Positions 1-8,946 of a stretch of DNA of 62,337 nucleotides are shown here, one piece after another (the stretch's first letter is position 1; each line of letters starts with the position of its first letter). The position numbers were made by a program, and so were the translations under genes. Below the pieces are notes generated by a model. It saw only the letters and a list, made by a program, of their open reading frames with translations, searched no databases and had not been told where the DNA came from. The DNA comes from a virus: IMG/VR virus record IMGVR_UViG_3300027985_000790, positions 1 through 62,337 of that record. One strand, written 5' to 3'.

Positions 1-25
1 AAAGGCCCCTGATGGGGCCTTTGTT
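1..25 (-). terminator. Intrinsic terminator after phoH-like gene
   Basis: Nine-base-pair inverted repeat AAAGGCCCC / GGGGCCTTT around a TGAT loop, ending in T residues on either strand. It lies directly after the TAA stop of the PhoH-type gene and would end the leftward head operon. Confidence 0.8.
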
Positions 26-778
26 TTAGCGTTGAACGAGACGCCGGCGTTCTTCTCGCTTTGCTTCCTGCTCTTCTTTGTAGCGAGCTTTGAGGGTGCG
101 GAAAGCACGTGCCCATTGCTTGCTGGTTTCTGAGCGGACGTTGTCGTCATCGTCAAAAATGTAAACCTGGCCCAGGTCAACCAAGCCTTCTTCAACGGCA
201 GACAGTACAGCCGCCAAGCCATTGACGGGCCCAAGGTCGCTTTGGTCCAGGTCACCGCAGAGGATTATTTTGGTATCGCTGCCTGCTCGAGTCACGAAGG
301 CTTCCATTTCCTCTACTGTGCTGTTCTGAGCCTCGTCCATAATCATGACTTTATTGTCATGAGTGATGCCGCGGATGTGCTCGAGAGACCCTATCTCTAT
401 TTCTTCTGCTTGGACCAAAGCATCCACCTTGGTCTTGCTAAGAAACTGGATGAAAGCATCCATGCACGGACGAGACCAGGGGGCGGTCTTCCGGCTCAAG
501 TCACCCGGAAGGAATCCTTGAGTCTTGCCTGGGCCTTTGGGAGGGCGAACCACAACAGCGCCGCGGTACTTCTTGTCGAAGATACCTTTTGCAGCGTAAG
601 CGCAGGCAAGAAAAGTCTTGCCGGTACCAGCTGGCCCAACTGCCACTACAGTGGAAATTCCGTCGTCCTCGAGCAACTCGAGGTAGTGACCTTGGGCCTG
701 GTTGAGAGGTGCAATGGAAGAAGGCTTCCAGTTGCGTTCTTCTTGACGCTTCTTCTGCTGCGAGGTTTTAGCAGGCAT
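26..778 (-). CDS. phoH: PhoH-family ATPase
   Basis: A 250-residue PhoH-type P-loop ATPase, a family common in phages and thought to have RNA helicase or stress-related roles. The Walker A motif GPAGTGKT is at about residues 48-55, Walker B with DEAQ is at about 149-152, and a GDLDQSDL motif follows, as in PhoH proteins. The ATG at 778 is chosen because GAGGAG sits just upstream; a longer reading frame upstream has no such site. The C-terminus is a charged helix rich in Glu, Lys and Arg. It is the last gene of the leftward head operon and is followed by a terminator. The cellular target is unknown. Confidence 0.9.
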   Translation of the reverse strand: MPAKTSQQKKRQEERNWKPSSIAPLNQAQGHYLELLEDDGISTVVAVGPAGTGKTFLACAYAAKGIFDKKYRGAVVVRPPKGPGKTQGFLPGDLSRKTAPWSRPCMDAFIQFLSKTKVDALVQAEEIEIGSLEHIRGITHDNKVMIMDEAQNSTVEEMEAFVTRAGSDTKIILCGDLDQSDLGPVNGLAAVLSAVEEGLVDLGQVYIFDDDDNVRSETSKQWARAFRTLKARYKEEQEAKREERRRLVQR

Positions 779-782
779 GGTG

Positions 783-1451
783 TTACTCCTCGTTGGTCGT
801 GGTCTTGAGCGAACCTCCACCGGCCACAGCTCTCCCACGGGTAGTGAACGGGTAGCCAATAGGCCAGCGCATACCATACTCACGCAGACGATTCTTGGCT
901 ATCCGAGCAATGCTCACGGAATCCGATTGGTTACCGCCGAGCACATGGTAATGAGTGGCATCCTCGCCCACGTAGTAGCCTACGTGGCCTTGCCACCCTT
1001 TGGGGTTGCCTCTCCAGAAGATGAGAATGCAGCCAAACATCGGTTCCCTCAGACTTTGCCCAAACGTCAACCAACTAATGCTAGCATGCGGATTGGCTGG
1101 CACGCTCGCATGGGGCAAAGCACGGAGCAGGGACGTTTCCACAGCATCACCGCACCAAGGCGTGTCTGCGGGATTAACCGCCTTGCCGGCCGACTTTAGC
1201 CAAGCGTAGAGTTCTTTGAACTGCCGGCGCTCATGCATACCATGAACTTTGAGCATTTCTTTAACCCAGGGCGGGGTCTGGTAGGATTTACGGTTGGCGG
1301 GCTTCTCAGCCAGGATCTTGTTGATAAGAGCGGTGGTTTTAGGTCCCACGTCACCATCTACTACTAGGCCGTGGTCAAGCTGGAACTCCAGGACTGCCAA
1401 CTCGTACTCGTCGGTGTATCCAAGTTCCTTAAGTTCTTGCTGCATCTTCAT
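783..1451 (-). CDS. Endolysin, peptidoglycan-binding plus CHAP/TIGR02594-like
   Basis: A 222-residue modular lysin. The N-terminal ~45 residues look like a peptidoglycan-binding domain (FQLDHGLVVDGDVGPKT). The remainder resembles the TIGR02594 branch of NlpC/P60-CHAP cysteine hydrolases: the likely nucleophile is Cys100 in TPWCGDAVE, the likely histidine is His156 in GHVGYY, and LGGNQ follows. It should cleave cell-wall peptide at the end of infection. No signal peptide is seen, so it needs a holin to reach the wall. It overlaps the minor head gene by four bases (ATGA). It lies far from the spanin pair at 44.3 kb, so lysis genes are split. Confidence 0.85.
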   Translation of the reverse strand: MKMQQELKELGYTDEYELAVLEFQLDHGLVVDGDVGPKTTALINKILAEKPANRKSYQTPPWVKEMLKVHGMHERRQFKELYAWLKSAGKAVNPADTPWCGDAVETSLLRALPHASVPANPHASISWLTFGQSLREPMFGCILIFWRGNPKGWQGHVGYYVGEDATHYHVLGGNQSDSVSIARIAKNRLREYGMRWPIGYPFTTRGRAVAGGGSLKTTTNEE

Positions 1452-2557
1452 ATACCGGCCTCCTCGAAAGCCTGCGGTAGGCGAGAGCGCAGTTGAGCAA
1501 TGGTGTACTCGTGTCCCTCTGCATTATAGAAACTATCATAAGGCGTGCCATTTTGCCAAAGTTTAAACCGGGTGGGCCCTAGAACGTCTACTTGCATAGA
1601 CTGCTTCTGTGTCGCCAGCCAGTCGTGGTACTTCATGGTAGAAGGTACACGTCCGTCCAAGCTAGAACGAGTGCCAGGTTCCAGCTCGTCCATATCGAAG
1701 CCAAGCTCCTTCCAGGACTTGAGAACAGCCACTGTGGTAGATCGGCAGTTGGGATGAGCGGGAGGGCGTGCCATCAAAGGTGACAGGGCCTTCATGCCTA
1801 CGGGCAGTTTCCAGTCGGGGTCGTTGGCACGAGCAGGGCCCACACGTCCATCGTTAAACCGGCAGATATCGCTGGTCTTACCATCTAGCGTAGAAACCCA
1901 CATGATGCACTTGATTAGGTGCGCGTTCTCTTCCCACAGAGCCTGGCGGCCCACGTTTGCCGCCCCTGTGAGTAAGGTCCTCACCATCATCTTGGCGCCG
2001 TTTCGGGTAACGTTGCGCACGCCGTCTTTGTACCGGAGCTTTTTCGTGCCGACTACCGACTTAACAATTTCGTCTGTAGTAGCACCTTGGGTGATTCCCC
2101 GCTGAACGGCGCGCCAAGTCCTGTCTACGTCGGCATCCCGGAGCTTCTGGAGCCATTCTGTAAGCACCATGCCATCGTAAGCAGTGGAAGTAGCGGCGGC
2201 TTTTACTGCACCCAAGTTGGGAGTAACCACGTCTATGCGCGTAGGTAATACCCGTTTAAACGCAGTAGCTTCCACTTCGCTTGCGTAGGTGGCGGTTTCC
2301 TGCAGTACGCGGGTTACCTGTGGGTTAACCTGCTTCGCGTAGATTTCTTCCACCATGCGCTTGATCTGCGCTTTGATGGCACGGGACCTTGTTTTGCTGA
2401 AAGGAGTTAGCTGTGCATTCTTGAGGTAGTCGGCCAGCTGCTTGTCCACTTCGCCCAGAACTGCCAGTAGCTTTTTCGCCTCCCCATTGGAGAGGCGAAG
2501 CCATCGAACCATCTGAGCTATTTGGAAGGAGTGGAGCCTACTGTTCGCGCTACTCAT
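1448..2557 (-). CDS. Minor head protein (Mu F / SPP1 gp7-like)
   Basis: A 369-residue protein with the signature of phage head morphogenesis proteins. The C-terminal third holds WVSTLDGKTSDICRFNDGRV followed by HPNCRS, the conserved Cys/His region of the Mu F-like family. The N-terminal half is helical. Such proteins sit at the portal vertex inside the capsid and help genome ejection. It follows the portal gene, as expected, but is separated from it by the ribonucleotide reductase. The ATG at 2557 follows GGTGGG and overlaps the upstream small membrane gene. Confidence 0.8.
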   Translation of the reverse strand: MSSANSRLHSFQIAQMVRWLRLSNGEAKKLLAVLGEVDKQLADYLKNAQLTPFSKTRSRAIKAQIKRMVEEIYAKQVNPQVTRVLQETATYASEVEATAFKRVLPTRIDVVTPNLGAVKAAATSTAYDGMVLTEWLQKLRDADVDRTWRAVQRGITQGATTDEIVKSVVGTKKLRYKDGVRNVTRNGAKMMVRTLLTGAANVGRQALWEENAHLIKCIMWVSTLDGKTSDICRFNDGRVGPARANDPDWKLPVGMKALSPLMARPPAHPNCRSTTVAVLKSWKELGFDMDELEPGTRSSLDGRVPSTMKYHDWLATQKQSMQVDVLGPTRFKLWQNGTPYDSFYNAEGHEYTIAQLRSRLPQAFEEAGI

Positions 2558-2732
2558 TCTTGCCCACCGGAGTAGAAGTGATGAAACGGAGCCCTATATT
2601 GACCACGGTCACAATGAGAACGGCCCAGTGCGGATCCACGAAGTCAACCCAGTTTATCCCAGCAGCATAGGACAGGCCTACAGCGAGGCCTCCCAGTGCT
2701 GCATTGATTAGTAGCGTACGCCAACCTTTCAT
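2550..2732 (-). CDS. Small membrane protein, candidate holin
   Basis: A 60-residue protein with two likely membrane segments (about residues 7-25 and 34-54) joined by a short loop, and a charged C-terminal tail ending VGKNE. The ribosome site AGGAGG precedes the ATG. Size, two-segment topology and position two genes before the endolysin fit a class II holin, but there is no sequence hallmark, so this rests on context. A competing candidate is the membrane protein at 59157-59456. Confidence 0.6.
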   Translation of the reverse strand: MKGWRTLLINAALGGLAVGLSYAAGINWVDFVDPHWAVLIVTVVNIGLRFITSTPVGKNE

Positions 2733-2740
2733 AGAACCTC

Positions 2741-4540
2741 CTATTCACAGGTTTTCTTACCCGTGTCGGGGTCAATATAGCACGCCGCGCCTTCCTTTGT
2801 ATCGAGGGAAGTTAGGACCGCAAAGCGTTTACCGGACATCCGGAAAGTTGTGCAGCCCTTGGCTCCGCCTTCCCAGGCAGTCATGTAGACGTTCTTGAAC
2901 TCGTCAAAGGTGACGTTATCTCCTACGTTGCAGGTCTTGCTGATGGCTGAGTCGATGTACTTCTGAGCAGCAATGAGAACCTCCACGTGCTGCTGGACGG
3001 TAAGGTCATCTGCCCGGATGCCTTTGACACCGAACTCCCTGACGCCAAAGTCGCTTATCTCAACCTGCCGGCGAGATACCCCGTCGTCGTTGATGATGAA
3101 CCGTTGCTGGGAGTATGCAAACACAGGCTCTATACCAGAAGAGATATTGTCTGCAGTCAGTGAGATGGTGCCTGTGGGGGCAATGGACAGCAAGTGGGAA
3201 TTTCGGATACCATGCTCCACAATGCCGTCCCGGATATCTTGAGGCAAGGTCTTGATGAACTCAGAGGACAAGTACTCAGCCCACTGGAACAGCGGGAACG
3301 GACCTTTTTCCTCAGCAAGCGCAATGGAGGCGCGGTAGCATTCGTCTCGCAGTACCTCAAGGATCTCACTCTGCTTGTCAATGTAGGCTTGGGTCCCGTA
3401 AGGCAAACCCAGAGCTTCCAGTGCATTGGCAACGCCCGTCACGCCCAGACCCATGCGGCGCTTGTCCTTGGCTTCCTTCTCCTGGGCCGGCAGCGGGTAG
3501 ATGGCGTAGTCGACCACGTTATCCATGGCGCGCACCACGCCCGGGATATCTGACTTGAAGGCTTCCATATCGAAGAAGCGCTGGCCACCATGGGTGCGGA
3601 TGTAGCTGGTCAGGTTGAAGGATCCGAGCAGGCAGGCGCCATGCGGCGGGAGGGGTTGCTCAGCGCAGGGGTTGGTGGCAGCAATCGTCTCGCAGTACCA
3701 GAGGTTGTTGCTTTTGTTGATACGGTCGATGAACAACACTCCAGGTTCCGCCCAATCCCAGGTAGCGCGCATGATTTTGTTCCAAAGGGCTTCCGCATCC
3801 ACTGTCTTGTAGACCTGGCCATCGAATACCAAGTCAAAAGGCTCTTTGGCTTTAACGGCTTCCATGAATTTGTCCGTAACGGCTATTGAGACGTTGAAGG
3901 CCGCCAACCTGTTCTGAATACTTACCTTGGACACGATTTCCATCAACTGAGCTGTGGTAGCGGCATTGAAGCCGGCTTGACTGGCCAAGTACTCAGCTCG
4001 GCTCATGTCCTCGGACAAAGCAACCGTCTTTGCGTCGATGAACTCCTCAATGTCCGGATGGTCAACGCGTAGCACGCCCATCTGGGCACCACGCCGGCCG
4101 CCGGCAGAGCGTACCGTCTTGCAGGTGGCATCGAAGATATGCATGAAAGAAACCGCGCCCGAGGCTTCCGATTGGAACGACTTGATACGCGACCCACGAG
4201 GACGCAGCGTGGAGAAATCGTAGCCGATACCGCCGCCAGTGCGCATGGTCATGAAGGCTTCTTTTGCCATGTCCATGATTGAAGACGAGTCGTCTTCAAT
4301 CGTGCCCGACACGAAGCAGTTGTAGGGCGTAACCCGCAGCGGAGAGCCAACCGCTCGTTGGATGCGACCAGCCGGCATGAAGTTCTGCTGGAGCAAAGTC
4401 ATTCGGAAGTCGCGCCTGTGCTGCTCATTATCACACAAGGCACCGGAAATGCGGTTGCACAGGTCAAGAAATGACTCGCCGGCAAGGCGGTACTTTGAGA
4501 TGTGCTCCTGCTCAGACACTGGATTTGTCGGACCGTACAT
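2741..4540 (-). CDS. nrdJ: Adenosylcobalamin-dependent class II ribonucleotide reductase
   Basis: A 599-residue class II reductase that makes deoxynucleotides using coenzyme B12, without a separate radical subunit. Visible active-site features are Cys75 (YNCFVSG), the GGGIGYDFS loop near 102-110, and the finger loop NPCAEQPLPPHGAC at 290-303, with Asn290, Cys292 (thiyl radical) and Glu294. Cys303 is 11 residues after the radical Cys, as in known NrdJ. The C-terminus carries a Cys pair ten residues apart (CYIDPDTGKKTC), probably for re-reduction. The start follows GGAGG. It is placed between portal and minor head genes, an unusual site for a nucleotide enzyme. Activity depends on B12 availability in the host. 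Confidence 0.93.
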   Translation of the reverse strand: MYGPTNPVSEQEHISKYRLAGESFLDLCNRISGALCDNEQHRRDFRMTLLQQNFMPAGRIQRAVGSPLRVTPYNCFVSGTIEDDSSSIMDMAKEAFMTMRTGGGIGYDFSTLRPRGSRIKSFQSEASGAVSFMHIFDATCKTVRSAGGRRGAQMGVLRVDHPDIEEFIDAKTVALSEDMSRAEYLASQAGFNAATTAQLMEIVSKVSIQNRLAAFNVSIAVTDKFMEAVKAKEPFDLVFDGQVYKTVDAEALWNKIMRATWDWAEPGVLFIDRINKSNNLWYCETIAATNPCAEQPLPPHGACLLGSFNLTSYIRTHGGQRFFDMEAFKSDIPGVVRAMDNVVDYAIYPLPAQEKEAKDKRRMGLGVTGVANALEALGLPYGTQAYIDKQSEILEVLRDECYRASIALAEEKGPFPLFQWAEYLSSEFIKTLPQDIRDGIVEHGIRNSHLLSIAPTGTISLTADNISSGIEPVFAYSQQRFIINDDGVSRRQVEISDFGVREFGVKGIRADDLTVQQHVEVLIAAQKYIDSAISKTCNVGDNVTFDEFKNVYMTAWEGGAKGCTTFRMSGKRFAVLTSLDTKEGAACYIDPDTGKKTCE

Positions 4541-4618
4541 AAAGAAAGCCTCCGTGGGTTAATCACAAGTAATTGTGATACAGCTCAGCGGAGGCCTCAA
4601 GATATGGGATTCGATTTG

Positions 4619-6055
4619 TTAGGTTTCTTCCTCACCCGGCGGTTGTTCCTCGGGTTCTTCCTCGGGAGGAACTGTTTCTTCCGGCGGGGTCTTGTCAAAG
4701 TCGCCAGCCTCTTCCAGGATTTCTTCCACTTCCTCCTCCATCGTGCGACCAGCGCGGACGATTTGGCCCCGCTGCAGGTTCTCGTGGAGGGTAGTGCGGG
4801 AGATGGCTTCGCCTTGCCATGCTTCAACCAGAGCCTTGAGCTCGTCTGAGGTCATTCGGGCTTCAATCCAGTCATGGTTCAGCAAGCAGTCAACTTCGTC
4901 CGGGCTCTCACCGGCCCATACGGCAGCAGCACGCAGCAGCTGGTTAAGCACGGCCTGCGCCATATTGACGACGGAAGTCAGCAGGGACACTTCGGAGCGA
5001 CCGCGCATCCGGGCGGTATCCGTCGTCTCGTTGCGGTTCTTGCCATCGTTTATCATCCGCGCACCGAGAGCAGCCATCCGGTCTTCCTTGTCGTCCATGG
5101 CTTTCTGCTGTGCCGTGATGCCCGCGCCTGTGAACTCGAGCATGCCGCATGTAGCATCCTCCGGCAAGTACCAGATGGTACCTGAACCAATGGACTTAGG
5201 CTTCTTCTGCTCGTCCAAGTTCCCTGCTATCCATGGCGTTGGCTGAGCAGTGAGGTAGAGAGCATGCTCGTAGTCAGCAGAATTCCGGTAGTGTGACAGG
5301 TTCATGTTGACGAGATCCAGCATGGGAGGCTTGCAGGTAGTCGGACGCAGGTCGTAAGCGTTGGCGAAGAAGAAGGGGATGCTAACCTCGTTCTTACCGT
5401 TGACCACCGGCTGGAAGCTACTGACCTCCAGCAACTCCTTGGTCTTGCCGCTGGCGTCGTTCTTCAACTCCCTGACGGTGTAGAGCCCAGCATCATCAAG
5501 GGTGAGCTCCAGATACTCGTGACCGATGTCCCCACCGTTGCTCTCCAAGTCGTCCTTGAGCAGCAAGTAGCACAGCTCCTTCTTGCCTGTCCGCTCGTTG
5601 TAGCGCAGTTTCCAATCCAGGATGTCTTCTGCGAAGTACGTGGTGGCTACAGGAGCCGTCCCCACAGGAGCATTCTTCGGCATATCCAGCAGAATCCCGT
5701 ACCGCCCGAGCGACAAAAGCTCTGAGACGATCTCGTCTACCAGAACTTCCAAAGATGACCCATCTGCCGTGAAGACGTCCCGCACAGCCTCAAGCCGTGG
5801 GGTAAGCTTGAACACAGGGTCAGTGCGCAACACCATGCCTACAAGACCCCGTAGCGTGCGTTCTGCGACGGCGTAGTAAACAGCCCGCATCTTGTATGCG
5901 GCGTACTGTGTGGTGTTCATACCAGAGGGCTTGGGCAAGTACAGCGTGCCTTGCTCTTTCACGCAGTCCTCACCGTCCAATGCGTCTCGGATCTTCCGCC
6001 ACTGTTCGAGACGCAGCGAGTAGCTGGCGTGGCAGAGGGTTGCTATTGCACTCAT
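4619..6055 (-). CDS. Portal protein, DUF4055 family
   Basis: A 478-residue portal candidate. The N-terminal pattern (WRKIRDALDGEDCVK, then YLPKPSG, then RTLRGLVGMVLRTDP) is typical of DUF4055 proteins, which occupy the portal position in many phages. The C-terminal tail, from about residue 445, is a low-complexity run of Glu and Pro. The portal forms the dodecameric DNA channel at the capsid vertex. It lies downstream of the large terminase and overlaps the preceding small gene by four bases. The family assignment is from memory of its pattern, and the role is supported by synteny. Confidence 0.85.
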   Translation of the reverse strand: MSAIATLCHASYSLRLEQWRKIRDALDGEDCVKEQGTLYLPKPSGMNTTQYAAYKMRAVYYAVAERTLRGLVGMVLRTDPVFKLTPRLEAVRDVFTADGSSLEVLVDEIVSELLSLGRYGILLDMPKNAPVGTAPVATTYFAEDILDWKLRYNERTGKKELCYLLLKDDLESNGGDIGHEYLELTLDDAGLYTVRELKNDASGKTKELLEVSSFQPVVNGKNEVSIPFFFANAYDLRPTTCKPPMLDLVNMNLSHYRNSADYEHALYLTAQPTPWIAGNLDEQKKPKSIGSGTIWYLPEDATCGMLEFTGAGITAQQKAMDDKEDRMAALGARMINDGKNRNETTDTARMRGRSEVSLLTSVVNMAQAVLNQLLRAAAVWAGESPDEVDCLLNHDWIEARMTSDELKALVEAWQGEAISRTTLHENLQRGQIVRAGRTMEEEVEEILEEAGDFDKTPPEETVPPEEEPEEQPPGEEET

Positions 6056-6225
6056 TTCTTGCCCTCACGTGCTTGGGAAGCGTGGATGGCAGCCGCCTGA
6101 GCTGCTGCTTGAGCATGTGCCCGCTCGCGGGAACCTGCATCCCCAGGAGTGTAGGTGTAGCAGTGGCCTTCTTGACCATACTTGTAACCGGGTTTGCCCC
6201 CGATGTGGCATTGCTGAATGGGCAT
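6052..6225 (-). CDS. Small conserved phage protein
   Basis: A 57-residue protein. The N-terminal half holds CHIGGKPGYKYGQEGHCYTY, a pattern that recurs in small proteins beside phage terminase and portal genes. The C-terminal half is an Ala-, Gln- and His-rich helix. The ATG at 6225 is preferred because AGGAGA lies at the right distance; an upstream in-frame ATG lacks a ribosome site. Function is unknown; the position between terminase and portal suggests a head-assembly role. Confidence 0.75.
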   Translation of the reverse strand: MPIQQCHIGGKPGYKYGQEGHCYTYTPGDAGSRERAHAQAAAQAAAIHASQAREGKK

Positions 6226-6309
6226 GATGCATCTCCTCTGTCGACTACATGATACTAGCGCAGATTGCAAAGGTTTGTCAGTAGCATCTTTAGGATAGGC
6301 GTTTAAACG

Positions 6310-7653
6310 TTAGTAGAATCCTTCCAAGGTCCCGCTATCAGTGATACCACGGCCCAGCACGCAAGCAGTAGCTGCCCAAACTAGAGCATCCAGGCGGTCG
6401 GGTGATGCGTCGCCTGACAATGGCTCCCATACGCACAGCTGGTCTTCCAACTCGTTGTGAGCACCTACCATGTGGGCCTCGCCCCGTTCCCAGTAAGCCA
6501 CGATAGGCTCCGCACGAGCGGCCTTACCGCGGCGGGCAAAGACAACGAGCACAGGCAGCTTCTGCTTGTGGCTGGACCCATTGAGCGTATTCTCGACCAT
6601 CTCACCGCCCTGGTTACCTTCTGCCACAATGAAATCAGCTTGCCACAAGTAGAAAGCTTCACGCGCCTTGCGTGACCATTGCTCAGGCGTGTAAACGCCG
6701 GAGTAGTCAGCAAGCACATAAAGCTGCTTGTTATTGCCGTAACCCATGACCACAATGCCCGTCTCGTTTGACTTCTTGTTACTGGAGGTGGCAGGGTCTA
6801 CACCTACCACTATCCGGGTGAACCAGAAGTCGGTGCTGTCTGGGATCTCGTTTAAACGCGACTTATCCAGCAACTCACGATTCCACAAAGCACCTTCTGC
6901 TTCTTCCAGCACTATACCTTCCAGCTCCTGCTGACCCAAGCGGGTGCCCTCGTACTTCTTAACCACCATCTCGAAGAACTGAGGAGCCAAGTTGGCACGG
7001 TTTGAAAAGGTGCTGCCGCGGGTGACCACGCAGTGCGGGTGCTTCATCAAGTCGAGAATCAACTTCTTGGGTTTCGGCGTGGTAGAGATAAACGCTTGCG
7101 GGTTCTTGCCCAGACGCAAACCGAACATGGCCAGATCCCATGTCTCTTCATACCGCCATGCGCACAGCTCATCCGCCCAGATAAACTCATGCTGAGGACC
7201 GCGGAGACGTTCCGGCTCGTCGGCAGAGTAAAGAGCGCACTGTGCGCCATTGGCCCAGGTCAGACGCCGCTTAGATGGCTCGTAAATCGGCTTGCCCAGC
7301 AGATTGCCGAACCGGTCGTAGTCGTGGTCCCAGCAGGACGCCAATATTCCGGACTCCCCTTCCACCATTACGTCCCGGACGTCACCGGACGTCGGCGCGA
7401 TAAGACCACCACGAGCTGCCCCATTGAGAATCAGACTCCGCACCCACTCGCCGCCAGTACGGGTCTTACCCGCTCCACGACCTGCGAGATACAGCCAGAA
7501 TGCCCAAGCACCTTCAGGAGGCAACTGCTCATCCCGACCTAGGAATGTCCAGTCGTGCAGCAACGCTTCTGCTTCCAACGGATCCAGAGACGACCAGAAC
7601 TTCTCGGCCATCTCGGGATCTTGTCGCAGCATGTCAATATGGAGTCTATTCAT
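6310..7653 (-). CDS. terL: Terminase large subunit
   Basis: A 447-residue packaging motor. The ATPase domain has Walker A GRGAGKT at 58-64 and a Walker B segment with FIWADELCAW near 150. The C-terminal nuclease domain contains VVGVDPATSS near 270 and the acidic motif DRLDALVWA near 430. It drives DNA into the prohead and cuts the concatemer. It overlaps the preceding gene by eight bases and has a weak ribosome site, so it is probably translated by coupling. Confidence 0.95.
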   Translation of the reverse strand: MNRLHIDMLRQDPEMAEKFWSSLDPLEAEALLHDWTFLGRDEQLPPEGAWAFWLYLAGRGAGKTRTGGEWVRSLILNGAARGGLIAPTSGDVRDVMVEGESGILASCWDHDYDRFGNLLGKPIYEPSKRRLTWANGAQCALYSADEPERLRGPQHEFIWADELCAWRYEETWDLAMFGLRLGKNPQAFISTTPKPKKLILDLMKHPHCVVTRGSTFSNRANLAPQFFEMVVKKYEGTRLGQQELEGIVLEEAEGALWNRELLDKSRLNEIPDSTDFWFTRIVVGVDPATSSNKKSNETGIVVMGYGNNKQLYVLADYSGVYTPEQWSRKAREAFYLWQADFIVAEGNQGGEMVENTLNGSSHKQKLPVLVVFARRGKAARAEPIVAYWERGEAHMVGAHNELEDQLCVWEPLSGDASPDRLDALVWAATACVLGRGITDSGTLEGFY

Positions 7654-8218
7654 CAGCTAGACGCTCTTCATGGGTGTGCAGTTGAGCAAGGCGGACGTGG
7701 ACGTGCATGTCTTCGACAGCGTTGTCCGTGTTGGTCAGCATCAGAAGGTACTGCGTGTTCCGCTTGAGTTTTATGTGGACGTTAGGCGACGCCGCGCCGG
7801 GTGACTTGTTGCCACCTGCGTACTGGACCGGCGACCACAAAGCATTACCCGTGCTGTTAACAGTAGGATCCCGTACCAGTTGCACCAAACCCGGATAGAT
7901 GTTGACGGATGACTGGCGGTTCAGGTTGCCAATGGGTATTGCTGTACCACCTGATACGTCCGCACCTTCGTAGATTATGCCCCGGAAAGAAATGGGAACT
8001 GTTATCGTCAGCGCAGCCAGCAGGTCAACCTCACCTACGGCCAAGCAGATGTACTTGGACTCGCCTGCACCAACAGCTAAGAACTCATAGTTGCCTGTAA
8101 ACATGCGGTTAAGGAGGGTCATACCAATCTCACGGTCGCCCGAATGCATCATCTGGGTTTCAGCGAGAACGGCGGCAGGACCCGCACCGTCAAGACCATA
8201 AATTCGTACTTGGTCCAT
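7646..8218 (-). CDS. Unknown protein between terminase subunits, possible virion protein
   Basis: A 190-residue, mostly beta-strand protein with Gly/Ala/Val-rich stretches and a C-terminal LKRNTQYLLMLTNTD followed by a His-rich tail (HVHVRLAQLHTHEE). Beta-rich proteins with such tail-end 'NT(Q/S)Y..xxxNT' patterns are often phage capsid or tail decoration proteins, but I do not recognise a family. The ATG at 8218 follows AGGAGTGATTCT and is preferred over an upstream ATG without a ribosome site. Its position between the terminase subunits is unusual for a decoration protein. Confidence 0.75.
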   Translation of the reverse strand: MDQVRIYGLDGAGPAAVLAETQMMHSGDREIGMTLLNRMFTGNYEFLAVGAGESKYICLAVGEVDLLAALTITVPISFRGIIYEGADVSGGTAIPIGNLNRQSSVNIYPGLVQLVRDPTVNSTGNALWSPVQYAGGNKSPGAASPNVHIKLKRNTQYLLMLTNTDNAVEDMHVHVRLAQLHTHEERLADE

Positions 8219-8222
8219 AGAA

Positions 8223-8675
8223 TCACTCCTCTTCTTCGATAACTTCTGCTTCAGCCTCAACAGTGAGGCCTATCATGGCGGCGAGACGGGCCTTGGCATC
8301 CACGGTGCTTACTTGGATAGGACCGCCACCTTCACCGGTCAGCTCAAGGGTCTTGAGTTGCTGGCGAACGTAAGGAGCTACTTTAGCAAAGGCACTCAAT
8401 GCGAGATTTACATCTGCAAGCACGATCTGCTTTATCTCGCCGGTATCCGGGTCACGGACCTCCCGGTCTTGCATCGCTTGCATACCGATAAGTGCCATCA
8501 TTACGACGGGGTCGAAGTTGGCAACGCCGAACTTTTCTTCCACTACCTTTTGCATCTGTTCCATGAGTACAGCGGCTTTGTTCTTGGTACCACGGCGATG
8601 AAGGCCGCGCTGGCTGCCATCTTTCGCTACCTGCTTGTCTGAATTGATAATTCTTCCTTCACCTTCGCCAGCCAT
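8223..8675 (-). CDS. terS: Terminase small subunit-like protein
   Basis: A 150-residue protein immediately upstream of the terminase operon. The basic N-terminus (SQRGLHRRGTKNKAA) could bind DNA. The middle is helical, with ALSAFAKVAPYVRQQLKTLE followed by LTGEGGGPI, a pattern common in small terminase or terminase-associated proteins, and the tail is acidic. The small subunit recognises phage DNA to start packaging. No clear helix-turn-helix could be pinned down, so the assignment leans on context. It is the first gene after the 1-kb repeat region. Confidence 0.6.
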   Translation of the reverse strand: MAGEGEGRIINSDKQVAKDGSQRGLHRRGTKNKAAVLMEQMQKVVEEKFGVANFDPVVMMALIGMQAMQDREVRDPDTGEIKQIVLADVNLALSAFAKVAPYVRQQLKTLELTGEGGGPIQVSTVDAKARLAAMIGLTVEAEAEVIEEEE

Positions 8676-8697
8676 AGTACCTTTCTCCTGGTGTGTT

Positions 8698-8725
8698 TTT
8701 ATACAGTTTGATAACCGCTTATAAA
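8698..8725 (-). promoter_or_regulatory. Candidate promoter for packaging and head operon
   Basis: On the minus strand, TTTATA-N16-TATAAA lies about 20 bases before the small terminase start. The 16-base spacer contains the repeated motif ATAACCGCTT (8711-8720), placed like a repressor operator. A TTGACA box (8768-8773) further upstream could mark a second promoter. Confidence 0.4.
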
Positions 8726-8913
8726 GATCTCTTCATTTAGGTTATTCTGAAAGAATAGGTGACTTCGTGTCAACTATAAAGATAGGTGGAAAATGCCTAG
8801 ATTTAGGCGGTTCTAGCGGTGCAAGGTATAAGGATTGGGATAGAATTTTAGCAGCGCCAAAAACGGTATAACCGGGGGCAGGGATAGTGCTAATCCTGGA
8901 GCTCGCCTGGCGC

Positions 8914-8928
8914 TGATAATGATTATCA
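8914..8928. promoter_or_regulatory. Perfect Fur-box-like palindrome
   Basis: The sequence TGATAATGATTATCA is a perfect 7-1-7 inverted repeat and matches the known Fur operator core of enterobacteria and pseudomonads. It stands at the edge of the repeat array, whose units share the half-site ATTATCA. Whether host Fur or a phage protein binds here is not known. Confidence 0.5.
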
Positions 8929-8946
8929 TTTAGGGGTCCCCGAAAC

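Noticed and set aside
242-808. Plus-strand open frames opposite the phoH-like gene and many others opposite structural genes
   Set aside because: They lack ribosome sites, show no protein-like pattern and lie opposite genes with clear motifs. They are mirror frames of high-GC codon use.
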